64,000 bases of DNA, from positions 93,905,248 through 93,969,247 of the forward strand of contig CM061133.1 in assembly GCA_030789695.1 (NCBI GenBank), in the 5' to 3' direction. The notes under the pieces were generated by a model, which did not search any database, had not been told where the DNA came from, and worked only from the letters and a program-made list of their open reading frames with translations. How positions within the stretch are numbered: the first letter of the stretch is position 1; each line of letters begins with the position of its first letter. This document shows positions 22,721 to 34,776 of the stretch, piece by piece. The translations under genes and the position numbers were made by a program. This stretch comes from Scilla litardierei (taxonomy: Eukaryota > Streptophyta > Magnoliopsida > Asparagales > Asparagaceae).

Positions 22721-22784
22721 CAACAATTTTTACAAAGAAATTTCAATGTTGGAATTTGATTTAAGTTAGCATCAATGTATATAT

Positions 22785-23010
22785 CACCTATAATAATTTT
22801 GTAATGTGCTGCAATTGTATCAAATTAATTGACATTGTATTAAGGTCTAAATTCCAACATACTACAACATTTATTCATTCCAATATACATAACACAACAA
22901 AGTAGAAACTACATCTAAACATTTTGCAACTTCACATTTTGGAACTAGTATGAAATTCAATCACGTGTCTTTTATATGGATACATGGACTCCGAATACGA
23001 GAAACTGTTC
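22785..23010. repeat. Paralogous segment b, carrying an empty MITE site
   Basis: Same module as 19420-19860, but GCAATTGTATCAAATTAATTGACATTG is uninterrupted, giving an empty site for the foldback MITE. Confidence 0.75.
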
Positions 23011-23099
23011 AAAGTCATTTTAAACCGCTCATGCAAAATGGCATTAATCAACAGCTCAATCCGTGCGGACCATCGTCACTTGCCACTAGTATATTGGCC

Positions 23100-24360
23100 T
23101 TCTGTCCCCTGTTTGCGTTGAAGAATAATCAGTGATGAAAAGAAAAATTCATAATTAAGTAAATATATTGTATAATCAGATAGACCAGTTGGTATCATAA
23201 AGAATATTGCAACATCATATTTTGGCAGGGGTATGAAATTTACTCATGGGTTCCTTCTTCTGAGCACATAGAGAAATGTGTCTGCACAGTTCTAAGCAGC
23301 TTGAGAAAAGTGAGAAGTGTAGCAAGGGACTTCAAATGCCAGTTTGAGCACTTCCGGATGGAAACTGGAACTACTAGCAATGTAATGAAGCATTTGAGAA
23401 AATCTGAAGGAGAAAAGAACATCTTCGAGGCCGTATATATGTGATGTCTCCAATTTATGCATCACATCAATTGCAGGAATTGATTGATTGAATTCTACTT
23501 GAGGTGAAAACAAAATTGGATAACTTTAAAATTGATAGTTTGATTTCCCCACTACTGCCAAATGACAGCGTTTAAATGCAAAAGACTAAACAACTTTTCC
23601 AAATCCTACGGACTTCAACAACTAGTGGCAACTAATTACCAACAATAATTCAAATAACAGAATGCAAAAGACTAGCTAACAACTTGACCTATTCTTACTG
23701 GAAGCATGCATAAGCCACTTGCACACGTGAGGAGTACTTCCTTTAATTAATGAACTTGGGATCTTCTTTGCTTATCATGCCACTACTCACTAGTATATTG
23801 GCCATATGTCACCCGTAGGCTGTATGCGTTGAAGAAGAATCATTGATGAACATATACAAAACATAATTAAGTAAATATATTGTATCATAATGAATATTGC
23901 AACATCACCTTGTGGCACTGGTATGAAATTCAATAATGGCGCACAGGTATGAAATTCTTCAGAGCATATAGCGCAAGGTGGCTGAACAGTTTCTGAGCAG
24001 CCAGTGGAAGGTGTCTGCACAGTTTACGAGAAGGTCCCAAAATTGAACCTACCAAGCTAACTGGCAATGTAATGAAGCATTCGAGTACATTGAGTGCTTC
24101 TGAAGGATCAAAGAACATCTTCGAGTCCATATATATGTGATATATTCAATTTCTACAACACGTCACTTGCCGCTATTATATTGGCCATCTTTGCGGGTTG
24201 TAGAGGAAGCATTCATGAACAACAACAAAATAGCAAGTTGAAGAAAAAATATTGTATAAGTAGAATTAGCTAGAATCAGATAATGGACTATCATCACGAA
24301 GTGTAGCGGTTGATGAGATCTTGTTGGTAGGGAAGCCATTTTTATAGACTATTTGGACAT
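23100..24360 (-). repeat. Two diverged copies of a transcribed-looking module
   Basis: Minus-strand modules at 24349-23800 and about 23530-23100 share GGCCTCGAAGATGTTCTT-like sequence, ATATATATGGACTCGAAG, and a shared reading IYGLEDVL. The first has a TATA box TCTATAAAAATGG at 24338-24349. A plus-strand third copy is at 59958-60340. The longest frames (60-76 residues) match no family I know and are interrupted, so I do not call genes. Confidence 0.55.
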
Positions 24361-24769
24361 GCCCACGGATGAGGATGAGACTACAGAAGAGTTACTGTGA
24401 GGCTACAGAAGAGAACACGTGTGTCAACAGCTGAGTGCTCGTGTATCTAAAGAAAGTAGAATAGTGCTCGTGAATCTATAGCAGATTGATACTAGCCAGT
24501 TGATGTACCCAAGAATGGTTGACCTTTGTAGTGCGAGTTGGACAAAATTGTTATTAGCCTCTAAAAAATTTTCTCAACGCAAAGAACATTCAAAAAAAAA
24601 TTTGGTTGGAAAACTCATTATAAATAATACTGTATGGAAAAATGCAGCTGACCCTATTTTACCTCGGCCCGAGGGCTCGTTTAATGCTTTTGCATGCACT
24701 AGTCACCCTCACACATTTGCACTTAATGTAGCAGAGTAGGTTCCCTTGCATTTAATGCATTAGACCAAT

Positions 24770-24995
24770 TGTGTTTGCCCAACGCGCACAACGGTCCAAA
24801 TATATGCCCATTGTGCGCGTTGAGCAATTTTGGGTGGCGGGTAATTAGCGTCCAGGTGTAAATGCAAGCTGCTATATATACTTTTGCTAGTTGTGCGCGT
24901 TGTGTTATTGTTGGTAATTGTAGACAGTTTTGATCAGCGCCCATAACGTTCACTTATTGGGCCAGTAGTGCACACTGAGTAATTATGGTTACTTT
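24770..24995. repeat. Palindromic array (cluster 5)
   Basis: AACGCGCACAACGG at 24781 pairs with CCCATTGTGCGCGTTGAGCA at 24809-24828; further half-units follow. Confidence 0.8.
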
Positions 24996-25009
24996 AAGTT
25001 AGTAACACG

Positions 25010-25155
25010 AAAGTTTGCAATGTGTTGCAATAGTATCGAATTTAATGACATTGTATTAAGGTATGTATTCCATCAAACTATAACATTTATGCATTCAAAT
25101 GTACATAACACAACAAAGTAGATACTGCATCTAAACATTTTGCAACATCACATTT
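25010..25155. repeat. Paralogous segment c, carrying an empty MITE site
   Basis: Contains AGTATCGAATTTAATGACAT, the second uninterrupted version of the MITE target region. Confidence 0.7.
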
Positions 25156-26085
25156 ACATCGGGTGCCACCTTTTCTACATCATTCTCTATAGATAGGGAT
25201 TCATGCTTATCAGGTGACAACTGATATAATAGATCATGTGCAAGACACAATCAGTATGTAGGCCCCATGGAAAGTAAATGCCTATGTGGTGCTTGTTTTT
25301 CCAGCTTTGCATGGCTTGGCACCCGATCTATTACATCGGGTGCCACCTTTTCTACATCATTCTCTATGGATATGGATTCATGTTTATCATGGGGCAACTG
25401 ATATAATAGATCAGGTGCAAGACATAATCGGTATGTAGGCCCATGGAAAGTAAATTCTCATGTGGTGCTTGTCCTTTCCAGCTTTATGTGGCTTGTCACC
25501 CGATCTATTACTTTGGATGCCACCTTTTATACATTATTCTCTATGGATATGGATACATGTTTATCAGGTGGCAAATGATATATTAGATCAGGTGCAAGAC
25601 ACAATCGGTATGTAGGCCCCATGGAAAGTAAATTCCCATGTGGTGCTTGTTCTTTCAAGCTTTATGTGGCTTGGCACCCGATCTATTAAATCGGGTGCCA
25701 CCTTTTCTACATCATTCTCTATGGATAGGGATTCATGTTTATCAGGTGGCAACTGATATAATAGATCAGGTGCAAGACACAATCGGTATATAGGCCCCAT
25801 GGAAAGTAAATGACCATGTGGTGCTTGTTCTTTCCAGCTTTACGTGGCTTGGCACCCGATCTATTAGATTGGGTGCCACCTTTTCTACATTATCCTCTAT
25901 GGTTAGGGATTCATGTTTATCAGGTGGCAACTGATATAATAGATCAGGTGCAAGACACAATCGGTATGTAGGCCCCATGGAAAGTAAATGCACATGTGGT
26001 GCTTGTACTCTCCAGCTTTACGTGGCTTTGCACGGCACCTGGTCTATTAGATCGGGATATGGTGCCACCTTTTTTACATTATTAT
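25156..26085. repeat. 178-bp tandem repeat, five full units
   Basis: GGGTGCCACC or a one-base variant recurs at 25161, 25338, 25515, 25693, 25871 and (as GGTGCCACC) 26061, giving periods of 177, 177, 178, 178 and about 190. Each junction carries a palindrome, for example GGCACCCGAT (25318-25327) and ATCGGGTGCC (25335-25344). The period is not a multiple of three, so the 70-residue minus-strand ORFs are per-monomer frames and not one gene. Confidence 0.92.
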
Positions 26086-27055
26086 TTTCTTGAAAAGAAC
26101 ATGACCAAATTGTTGATGCCAAAGAAGTTGTACGTTAGAATGGCAACCAATCATCTTCACTGCATGCTTGCGGTGCAGACCCCATTTTTTCCATCATTGG
26201 TGTAAAACAATGTTTTTGATGTGTCTGAACGTCACATCAATGTCATGTTTAACATAAATAGAAAAAATTGTTCTTCTGCACCCATCCAATAAATAGACCT
26301 GTACGGCTGTACCATGTACTTTAGGTGGAAAGTGGGATAGTCTCTTGTTGAAGGGAGAGATAATTGGTGGGGTGTTTTTTTGGGTAAGAGAATTGATATA
26401 TACCCGGATATCCAGTGTTACCGTGTATGGTATATCAAATTAATTGTCACATCATATACCATATTTAGTTAGAATATCACCTACCTACGCCATTCAACGG
26501 GGATGGAAAGTGGAGTTGAGAAAATCTTGTGGGGCCCGCTAAACCATCTTGTGTGCCTTCGCGTTGGAATGTTGGTATGAACTGGGCAAGTTGGATGCAG
26601 TAGGTTTGCACTTTACAGTGAGGACAAATAGATAAAAACAAAAATTCTATCGTCATTCCTCTGTGGGGTCCACTTTCACTTATCAATAGGAAAAAAAAAT
26701 CTTTGTGTGATGTCCACGTCCATTTCAAGGCTTAAACTAATGAATTGAGTGGGGTTGAAATATCCTTAACTTTGTAAAAAAAATTAATAACATAACAGTT
26801 TAACACACTGTTTATTCATCAACAAAATGACAAAAACCATCGTGTTGCCATTAATACGACGAAAATTTATAAATAAATAAATTGGAAATTGCCTTATTGA
26901 TTTGACGAGACGGATGAGCTGAGATGTTGGTGGGCCCACAAACCAGAATTCGACGGGTCATCCGCGGAATTTGCGGAGAATGTGATTGAGATAATTTTGC
27001 TTCCATGTAAGCGCCATACCTACGAATATTTGTATCTATTGTGACAACTAGTAGA
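26086..27055. other. No identifiable gene
   Basis: AT-rich sequence with short GTGGGGCCC-type blocks. No ORF over 85 codons and no domain recognised. Confidence 0.4.
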
Positions 27056-27059
27056 ACAA

Positions 27060-27300
27060 TGTTGTCTCGTTGTGCGCGTTGAGAAATATTTCTATGTGAA
27101 GCTAAAATTGGTCATCGCACACAACTGTATGCCGTTATGTCCTTTATGCACGATGAGTAAAATTCGTATTATAAAACAAACTCGGACACCGCGCATAATG
27201 ATCACATTTGCGCACATTATGCGCATTGAGAAATTATGTTTGCTCACCGCGTACAACGGTTCAAATATGGGCCCGTTGTGCACGTTGAGTAATTTAGTCT
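27060..27300. repeat. Palindromic array (cluster 6)
   Basis: Contains TTGTGCGCGTTGAGAAATAT, TATGCGCATTGAGAAATTAT and GCCCGTTGTGCACGTTGAGT with complementary half-units. Confidence 0.75.
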
Positions 27301-27554
27301 CAGTTTATTTATACTTTTAATAACAACCGAAAGAGAGAGAGAGAGAGGGAGATGGCCTTCCAAAATGCTACCCCCAGCAAAAAACTGAGTTGCTGCCAAA
27401 TACGGAGTGTTAATGTAGCACATCGCAAAAAACCCATCGAAGTCCTCAAAAAACCCCTCCATCTGTCCGTTCGAGTGGAGGATATATATCCTGCCAAATT
27501 TGGGGTTTACCGTCAGTTGGAGTTGCTCTTATAAAGATCAAATAACCATTCGGG

Positions 27555-28479
27555 TTGATTTATGCCTTTACTGCAGATATAGCTGAGAAATCGTGTCAGT
27601 GGGACGAAGAAACTTTGCAAGGTCAGTCTTCAGGGAAAAAAAGAGACGGTGACGTAGATGTTCCCCATTCCCTTCATGACAAGGGGGATGTGAGGCCACA
27701 GTTGCCTGAGAATCATCTCAGGGATACGTGGCCATCGGAAGGTCTCGTTCCGGCAGGCTATGTCCCCCCGGAGTACGAGGGGGTATTGCTGTTGAATCCA
27801 CCCACTGGCATTCCCTTGGAAAGTACTAGGGGGAACCGTCACCAACCTTTCTTCCCTGTCTAGGACGGAGAGTCTGCCTTGGTGGATAGGGGTTGGCTAG
27901 TTGGCTGGTGGAGAACTCCATCCTTCCCACTGACCAAAGTGTCATGTGTCAAATTGACATTGAAAGGCTCGCTAACTCAGTTGTTTATGGCAGTTACCAG
28001 GTTAGATACTAATTTATTCTCTTTGTGTTGTTGCCTTACTCTTACTGATCCTTGATTCCCTGCAGACATCATTGGTCGGGGCGGAATTGCTTCACCGAGT
28101 GGTACAATTATTGATGGTTGAGCGAAAAATGGCGGCTACATTCGAATCTCAAGTTAAGGATTTAGAGGAGCAGCTGATGAAAGAGAGGGACCCCAGATCT
28201 CAGGCGGAGTGGGAGGGTGTGAAAGCTAAAGATCGGGCGGCCACAATGTCAGTGGTTCGGATGAGCTCCGAAGAGCGCTGGTACGTAAAGAAGAGCAGTC
28301 TCCTGGCTCGTATAGCCGAGTTGGAGAGAAACTCTCTTCCTCCAATCTTGATTGAAGACGTGAGGCAGGAGGCTGAGGCGAGGAAGCATCAGCGATCTGG
28401 TCGGGAGTCCGGTGGAGGATCGGCCCAAACTTCGGACGGTTTGGCTACGTACAAGCCCTCCGGTGATGCGTCTGTGTGA
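27555..28479 (+). pseudogene. Spliced coiled-coil gene or relic, third family member
   Basis: The first frame (27555-27863) encodes a hydrophilic 102-residue segment and ends in a stop. Frames downstream lead to VVYGSYQ at about 27999. A GT-AG intron (about 28000-28065, ending TTCCCTGCAG) joins it to exon 2, which starts TSLVGAELLHRVVQLLMVER, continues as a Lys/Glu-rich coiled coil and stops at 28479. The exon-intron-exon layout matches 9511-10277 and 20120-21138. Exon 2 is open. Exon 1 has a stop at 27861, so it may be a pseudogene or need another exon structure. Palindromic arrays lie on both sides. Confidence 0.5.
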
Positions 28480-28794
28480 ATCGTGGCATCTTTGGTAGTT
28501 TTATAGTTTGAGAGGTGAATATGTGATGGTGTACGCGTTGGTAATGAACCCCGAACATTCAATTGGTAATGAACACCGTCTGGTGCAGTCTTTTACATCT
28601 TGTTAGTATAAATAGCTGTTTGCCAACAATTAGTGATCTTAGTACACTTATTGCTTAATTTTTGGTGTCTATTAAAACTATTAGCATAAATCCATCACAG
28701 AAATGGACATGGATGGTGTGAAATATCGAAGGTGCCAGGGAATATACATAGTGCACGTGAATGTGTGTAGGAATTGAGGTGAGCATCACAATGT

Positions 28795-29360
28795 ACCAAA
28801 TATACAATTTTTTCTCATCGTGCACAACGGTCATGCCTTTTGCCTGATGTGTATGTATGAATCTGATTTGGCAGTGTGTTCGTTGACATTTAACATGATT
28901 TCATTGGAGTCGTGTTCTACCGCATTCACACAACATATACATGCATTGATATTGTTACGTATAGAATTTTCTTTTAAACGAACTTGGGCTATTGGACTTC
29001 TGCCATAAATTAGACCAAGAGTCAAGGAGACCAAGAGTCAAGAATACCAAGAGGTAGAAATCACTTCATGCAACATAAATACCACCCTTAATGCAGTATA
29101 CCTTAGGTCTTCATCATCAATAACATACCAAAGGACACAATTATTCAACCAACTCTTAGCATTCTACATTATGGCCTTTGTGTGCGGTGAGCAAATTTTT
29201 AATGCTGTAACTAAATTGCTCAAAGCACACAACTGGCAAAATTAATCCAGTTGTGCACATTTAGCAATTTTGTATCCCATAACATAAATTCTCAACGCAC
29301 ACAACAAGAAAAGACATTATGGCACATTGAGTTCCCGTTGTGCACAAATCCCAAAAAGTT
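28795..29360. repeat. Palindromic array (cluster 7)
   Basis: Half-units at 28815-28860 and full units at 29160-29350, for example AAAGCACACAACTGGC paired with CCAGTTGTGCACATTTAGCA. Confidence 0.7.
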
Positions 29361-29437
29361 TGTCCACAAATCCCAAAAATTTCAGTATATACTTACATTA
29401 TAAACTCAAACACTACATTAGCACAAAACTATGCATT

Positions 29438-32400
29438 CAATCACCTGATGATATATTATGTACAGTGGGATATTTGGCTACATATTTACCGATTAATTTC
29501 ACGAATTGTCTCATCCTCTCTTCAAGGCTTTCCACCCATCCTTTTGCCACAGGAAATTGGTATTCCGTCTAATGACATACTACTGGTGGGACCGGGCTTC
29601 CATCTTTAAGTTGAATCTTTACAAATTGATTATTATTTACAAAACCTATGGTGAAGGGTCCACGTTTCTTACCTTGGTCTGGTCCTGATTAGGGATGGAA
29701 AAACGGGCGGGTGGGCATGGATATGCACTATCCATATTCGTATCCGCTCAATTTACTCATACCCATACCCGTATCCATACCTGTGATGGGTAATTTTTTA
29801 TACGCATGCCTAGACCCATCGGGTATACAGATACACGTGGCTGCCCGTGTACCCGATGGGTATGGGTATGAATATCCATATACCGGATGGGTATGGGTAT
29901 CTATACCCGTTACCCGTAAAAAATTATTTATACAAGCTTTTTGAATTTACTCTATACGAATATTAGTTAGTTATTATTTTTATAAAATATGTAATTAGGG
30001 CTTATATGTATTTTACTCTATAAGAATAATATTTTGATATTAAAATGACTTGATACGGGTACCCGCGGGTATGGATATTATATATCCATACCAGTCCAGT
30101 TTTACCTATGGGTAAAACATGGGTACCCATACCCGTACCCGTGGGTATAAAAGTCTACCCATACCTGTATCCAAATGGGCATGTATCCGCGGGTATCCGT
30201 ACCCGTGGGTAGAATTGCCATCACTAGTCCTGATCTTAAAGGAAAAAATGAATGACATTGTTCCATTGACAGCAGATGTAATACACAGTTATAACAACTT
30301 GAGATTATATGTACAACTTCTGGGAAGGTCATCCAATATTGGATCGGGGGCTGGTCATCCAGATAGTTCATTGCCTTTTTCTGTTCTTGTGCAATTTCCT
30401 CACCCATCACCATACTGTACAGATCATAGTGGTCAAGCAGCTCTACAAGCAATGCTTTTCTGACCATCATCCAATTGTCATCTCCAATGACCAGATGAGA
30501 AGATAAAGCCATGTAACCACAGTTCCCATCTGCCGTAACATCTGTGACGTTCCATATATATTTGGTGAATGTAGTGGGAAATTGCTCAATAAAAGGTATG
30601 ACTGCTTCAACGGCTCTAGCGTCATTAGCTGCATAATTTGCTGCTGCAAATGAAGCTGTAGCAGAAACAACAGAAAAACTGCTAGATGGCACAGGTATGA
30701 TAGTTGGTTTCTTTCTAGCATGTTGAGGTGGATTTGGAGCATATGTATTTTTGAGCCTTTGAGACCGTCTCGGCTGGACAAGGCCGACGCTTTCTTGTTT
30801 CAATGAGACTTCAAGTAGAGTTGGAGCGGAGCAACTAACCGCATCGGCTAAGACATGATCAAAATGATCTGGTTCAATGGTGGTGGATATATCTGTAGTT
30901 TTCAAATTATTCCCCCTTTTTCTACTATCACTCAAAATGACATTAACTTCTGGCTCCGTAATCAGATTTGTCGCCGGGGTAGCTAGCTCCTTCAACTTAA
31001 TTAACAACTCCTTCTTCCTCGTCCCATCAAGTTGAACATAAAACTTATGTATGTGCTCTAATTCATCGTGTATAAGTACATCTTCTTCAGACTTCAATTC
31101 CTTCGTAGCCTCCATGTCTAGCTTCTTCCAATGAGTATTTACGGCATCTAAGGGAATGGTCCAATTTTCCATTGTGAATTCGCCAATCTCATTGGCACAT
31201 GGTACTCCATAAATCATTCTTGCTAGACAATCACCTGCGCATTGGTCCGTCCCCATTGAGTCAGATTTATCAGCTTCCACAGACATTATCTTCAACACCG
31301 CAGCGGATGTAAATCCTATCAGCTCTCTGAACCAGTACACATGCACTTTATGTTGCACCAAGATCTTAGATTTCTCGAATGAGGCCTTGATCTCGATATG
31401 CTGCCCCTCTAATGATTCATGTATGGTTGGCCAAGAAGAGGAGAAACGGCAGGCCGATGAAACCAATGCCTTTTTAAGCTTAGAATGTTCATTCTGTGCT
31501 CTTTTGGTATGCGCTCTATTGGTACTGACATTTCCATTGTGCAGATTGATACAGAAATAAACTTCTCTGTGTACTTGTGCAGCCAAGATGTCTTCACATA
31601 GCTCACGGCCCTTGTGTAATCTTTGTACTCTGTCTCCAATGCCTTCATTTTTGCAACATACTCCTCCTCCTTGCATGCTCCCACCAATAAATTCCAGCTA
31701 GAGATGAAACCTAACCATTTTTCATGATCTTCAAAATAGGGCTGGCAATTTTTGGCAATATGTTTGGATATGTGCATTCTACATAATTGGTGCATCGTAG
31801 AGGGAAATACATGGCCAATGGCATTCATAAGTGCTAGCTCCAATGCTGTCAAAATTACACATGGCATCCTGTATTCATGTAGCAATGAGCTCAACTTCTC
31901 CAATACTGAAGTAGTTATCCTCCCGTACGGACGCCGTGTAACAAAATGCAACTGCGAACGGAATATCTGTGGATCTCACCCCAATCATCTCCATCAATGG
32001 TGGCCTGTTGCGGTTGGTCTTCAACGTGCAGTCCATAACAGAATCTTTGGAAATCTTCGTAATAAATCAACCGACTGCAGATGTGCCCAAAATATATTCC
32101 TCACTGCATTTGTCTCTTCATCCACTTCATGGTATACAATGTAATTATGCTCTCCCAATAGATTAAGGAGGAGCTGCATTTCTGCTCGCACGTCCATTTT
32201 CCCTGCCTTCATCCTCTGTCTGGCTTTATATATATATTGTTATTGTGGTAGATATTGCCTTATCCTTATCCTTCAGGTATTTCAAGATTTCCCTTGGCCT
32301 AACCAATCTATTTGACAAGTCTCTCACTGTGTCCATCTCTCCCCTCCTAACCTCCCGTCATATGGATGTCCCTCTATATATATCGTGTGTTTATGGTTGT

Positions 32401-32900
32401 GATTGCCATGTAAAACTGTCAAAATCCACTTATCGGTTGCCACCCCATTAGCCGTCAAGTAGAAGGGACATGTACACTTCGTGCTTCGAGTTGCTTTTTT
32501 GGCCGTTATATCCGGCTTGTGTGGCCGATATGTCACACCTCTTTCACAAGAAAAATAATAGTTGGGACCATATTGCCCTTTGTACTCATATTTGATGATT
32601 TTGTAACAACCACATTCCATGTTTTCACACCGACCGACTTTACCCATTTAACAAGCTCTTTTATGCTGCCGAAAATTTTATTTGTTGTGAACTGATTTGT
32701 ATAATCTTCAGTAAGCTCTGATCCTTCTACATTACACTGAATTAATTACCACATACCAACATAGTCACTAAATGTTTTCCTTTATTTTTAATGTAAATTA
32801 GTCAGTTAACAAAGCGAAATAATTTCTAACCTTTGCTTCTTTGTCCGCTTCATCAAAGATCCCCTCAATGTGTACCAAGTCCATCTCAATCTTCGTAATT
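29438..32900 (-). pseudogene. MULE transposase fused to OTU-like cysteine protease, copy A
   Basis: Minus strand. In order: a FAR1/MULE-like DNA-binding region (about 32760-32324; CTCPFYLTANG and GNHNHKH); transposase N-part (MQLLLNLLGEHNYIVYHEV near 32180; VMDCTLKTNRNRPPLMEMIG near 32035, first catalytic Asp present); a second transposase block (31951-31409; ELALMNAIGHVFPSTMHQLC) where the expected TDRE Asp reads TALE; a SWIM-like finger (CAGDCLARMIYGVPCAN, last His replaced by Asn); a Lys/Glu linker (KLKELATP); and an OTU domain with DGNC at residues 383-386 of the 524-residue frame. After removal of the hAT insertion (29690-30226) the OTU domain continues, and its NNNHF motif reads NNNQF, so the catalytic His is lost. 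Frameshifts and a stop near 29570 confirm a pseudogene. Possible exons upstream of 32760 are not resolved. Confidence 0.82.
29690..30226. mobile_element. hAT-type MITE inserted in the OTU region
   Basis: 537 bp with terminal inverted repeats TAGGGATGG and CCATCACTA, flanked by perfect 8-bp duplications GTCCTGAT (29682-29689 and 30227-30234), the hAT signature. The ends are rich in GGGTAC/GGGTATGGGTA repeats on both arms. No transposase. It splits copy A's OTU coding region, and removing it restores alignment with copies B and C. Confidence 0.95.
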
Positions 32901-33229
32901 TCTATGCATTCATGTTCCAACAGTAGATTGCAGCAATCAATTTCTAAACTTATTAATAAATACCAAATTAATTAGCATTAATTAATGGCTTACCAACTTT
33001 ACGATGCATTGCGTCCGCAGTCGACTATTTTAAGGCACCCCAATGACACATATCTTTTGCTCTGCCTTAAGGATCTTTTTATATCTAAGCATGAACTCTT
33101 ATAGTCTCTATAGATAAGTGAATTAGAATAATTTCTGTTGATCAAACCCTATCTCGTTTGATTTTCGTAGCTTTGGTCACAATACTGTTCAGATATGGAA
33201 GCTGTTATGATGTATTTGTATTTGCGGAT

Positions 33230-33680
33230 GAGTAAAAATATTGTTTCATAGTGTAAATTACTCATCGCGAACAACGTGATGGTAAAAAGGTAAAATTACT
33301 CCAGCTATGAACTGTCTAGCCGGGGCAGACCTGTGCCTAAGGGTGTGGCGTCTAGTAAAATTAATGCAATCGATATTACTCAATGCGCACAACGGTAGGG
33401 TATCTGGGTGTATCCCTACCCGTGGGAAGAATTGCCTTCCATATTTACAGTGGATTTAAATTACTCACCGCGCATAACGGCATGTAAAATTACTCCCGAT
33501 TTGCACCGTTGTGCACATAGTAGTAGTACCATATCACCGTGTAAGATTTCTCCTCGCGCAAAACGGTTCATTTCATGTTAAATTATACACGTTGTGCGCG
33601 CTGAGTAATATTATTTCAAACTACACTTGTTAACTCAATGCGCACAACGAGTAAATTATTGCGGACCCGTTATGACCCGT
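33230..33680. repeat. Palindromic array (cluster 8) between divergent OTU-MULE copies
   Basis: Lies between the 5' end of copy A (minus) and the 5' end of copy B (plus). Contains GTTGTGCGCGCTGAGTAATA and TTAACTCAATGCGCACAACG. Its GTCTAGTAAAA and ATCGATATTACTC order is also found at 36060-36115 upstream of copy C. Confidence 0.8.
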
Positions 33681-33684
33681 TATG

Positions 33685-34776
33685 ACTAAATCAAAGCAAT
33701 TTATAATGCACGAAACCGGTTACAAAGGGGGAAGACGTTGGTATTGTAAAACATTTGAAGGAGTTAGCATCACCTGATAAAATTGTGGGTAATGAGCATG
33801 TGAAGGCTATGAAGAATGAGGTGGAGGATCAGAAGGTGGAGGAGGATAAGGTGGATACAGCGTTTTTGAAGAATGCAGTGCCTGCTGAGTTACAGGAGGA
33901 TGATCATACTGGGGAGATGGATGTGGAGGATGATAAGGTGGATCGTTATGAGATGGAGCAGACTGCTGAGATGGAGGAGGATGAGAATGCAGTGGCTAAG
34001 TATTTTGAGAAGGAGCAGGAGTGTCAAAAGATGGATGAACTGCGTCTGCAAATTTCTACGCTGGTTGCGGTGATTACTAAGCAGCATGCTGAGGTGACGG
34101 ATATGCCTATATTGAAGTGTAAGACTGGTAAGTGAAGAAGTAGACCGTTGTGGAAACGTACAATAAAGAAGCCAAAACAATCAATTACACATGATGATAG
34201 TGATGAGGAATTGGCTGTAGACATAAGAATACCTTATTGGAAGGATTTTCCTGAGTGTCTACGACCCTTTATAGTGCACGTCGTAGATGTGAAAGTAGAT
34301 GGAAACTGTGGGTATAGGGCTGTGGTAGCTCAATTGGGCCTAGGTGAGGACGAATGGAGGCAGGTCAAAAATGACTTGCAAGAAGAGACGAAGAAATACA
34401 GCGGCTTGTACCGACAAGTTATGGGTGCTGTAGAATTTAAAAAGAATGTAGTGGCACTGGGCCATTTGCTAGATTGTCCAAAAGCTAAATGGTGGATACA
34501 GCTGCCAGAAATGGCACATGTAATTGCCTCATGCTACGACTATGCAGTACATATTCTTGCACCTTATCAGTGTGTGACATATTTTCCTTTAAGAACTCTT
34601 CCAGTACCCATATCCTCAAGACGCCCCACAACCTTGGGTCTGTAAACAATAATCACTTTGTTATTATTAAACTTGCCCCAAATGGTCCTGTTCCTCCGAC
34701 TTCAAGTATGTGGCTAAGATACCATTCCGATGTGTCAGAAGGATGGCCGGCTGCTTATGAGGATAGGATGCATTAA
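33685..34776 (+). pseudogene. OTU-MULE derivative, copy B (transposase deleted)
   Basis: Starts within the end of the DNA-binding region (the stretch encoding IYNARNRL) and runs directly into HLKELASPDKIVG, which in copy A lies after the SWIM finger. The transposase core is therefore absent. An acidic linker follows (MEEDENAVAKYFEKEQ). The OTU domain is at 34148-34645, with VDGNCGYRAVVAQLGLGEDE (Asp and Cys present). A one-base deletion near 34630 moves the ending NNNHFVIIKLAPNG (catalytic His present) into another frame. A stop also lies at 34133 between linker and OTU. OTU enzymes remove ubiquitin or related modifiers; activity of this domain is not shown. Confidence 0.8.

Noticed and set aside
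25588..25993. 70-75 codon minus-strand ORFs with similar sequences
   Set aside because: One frame per 178-bp monomer; the period is not a multiple of three, so no continuous protein results.
25156..26085. CRISPR-like array
   Set aside because: Whole-unit tandem repeat without spacers, in plant transposon DNA.
27310..27535. Possible MITE with CAGTTGGAGTTGCTCTTATAA end
   Set aside because: Only one end looks MITE-like; I could not find a matching inverted repeat or a target duplication.
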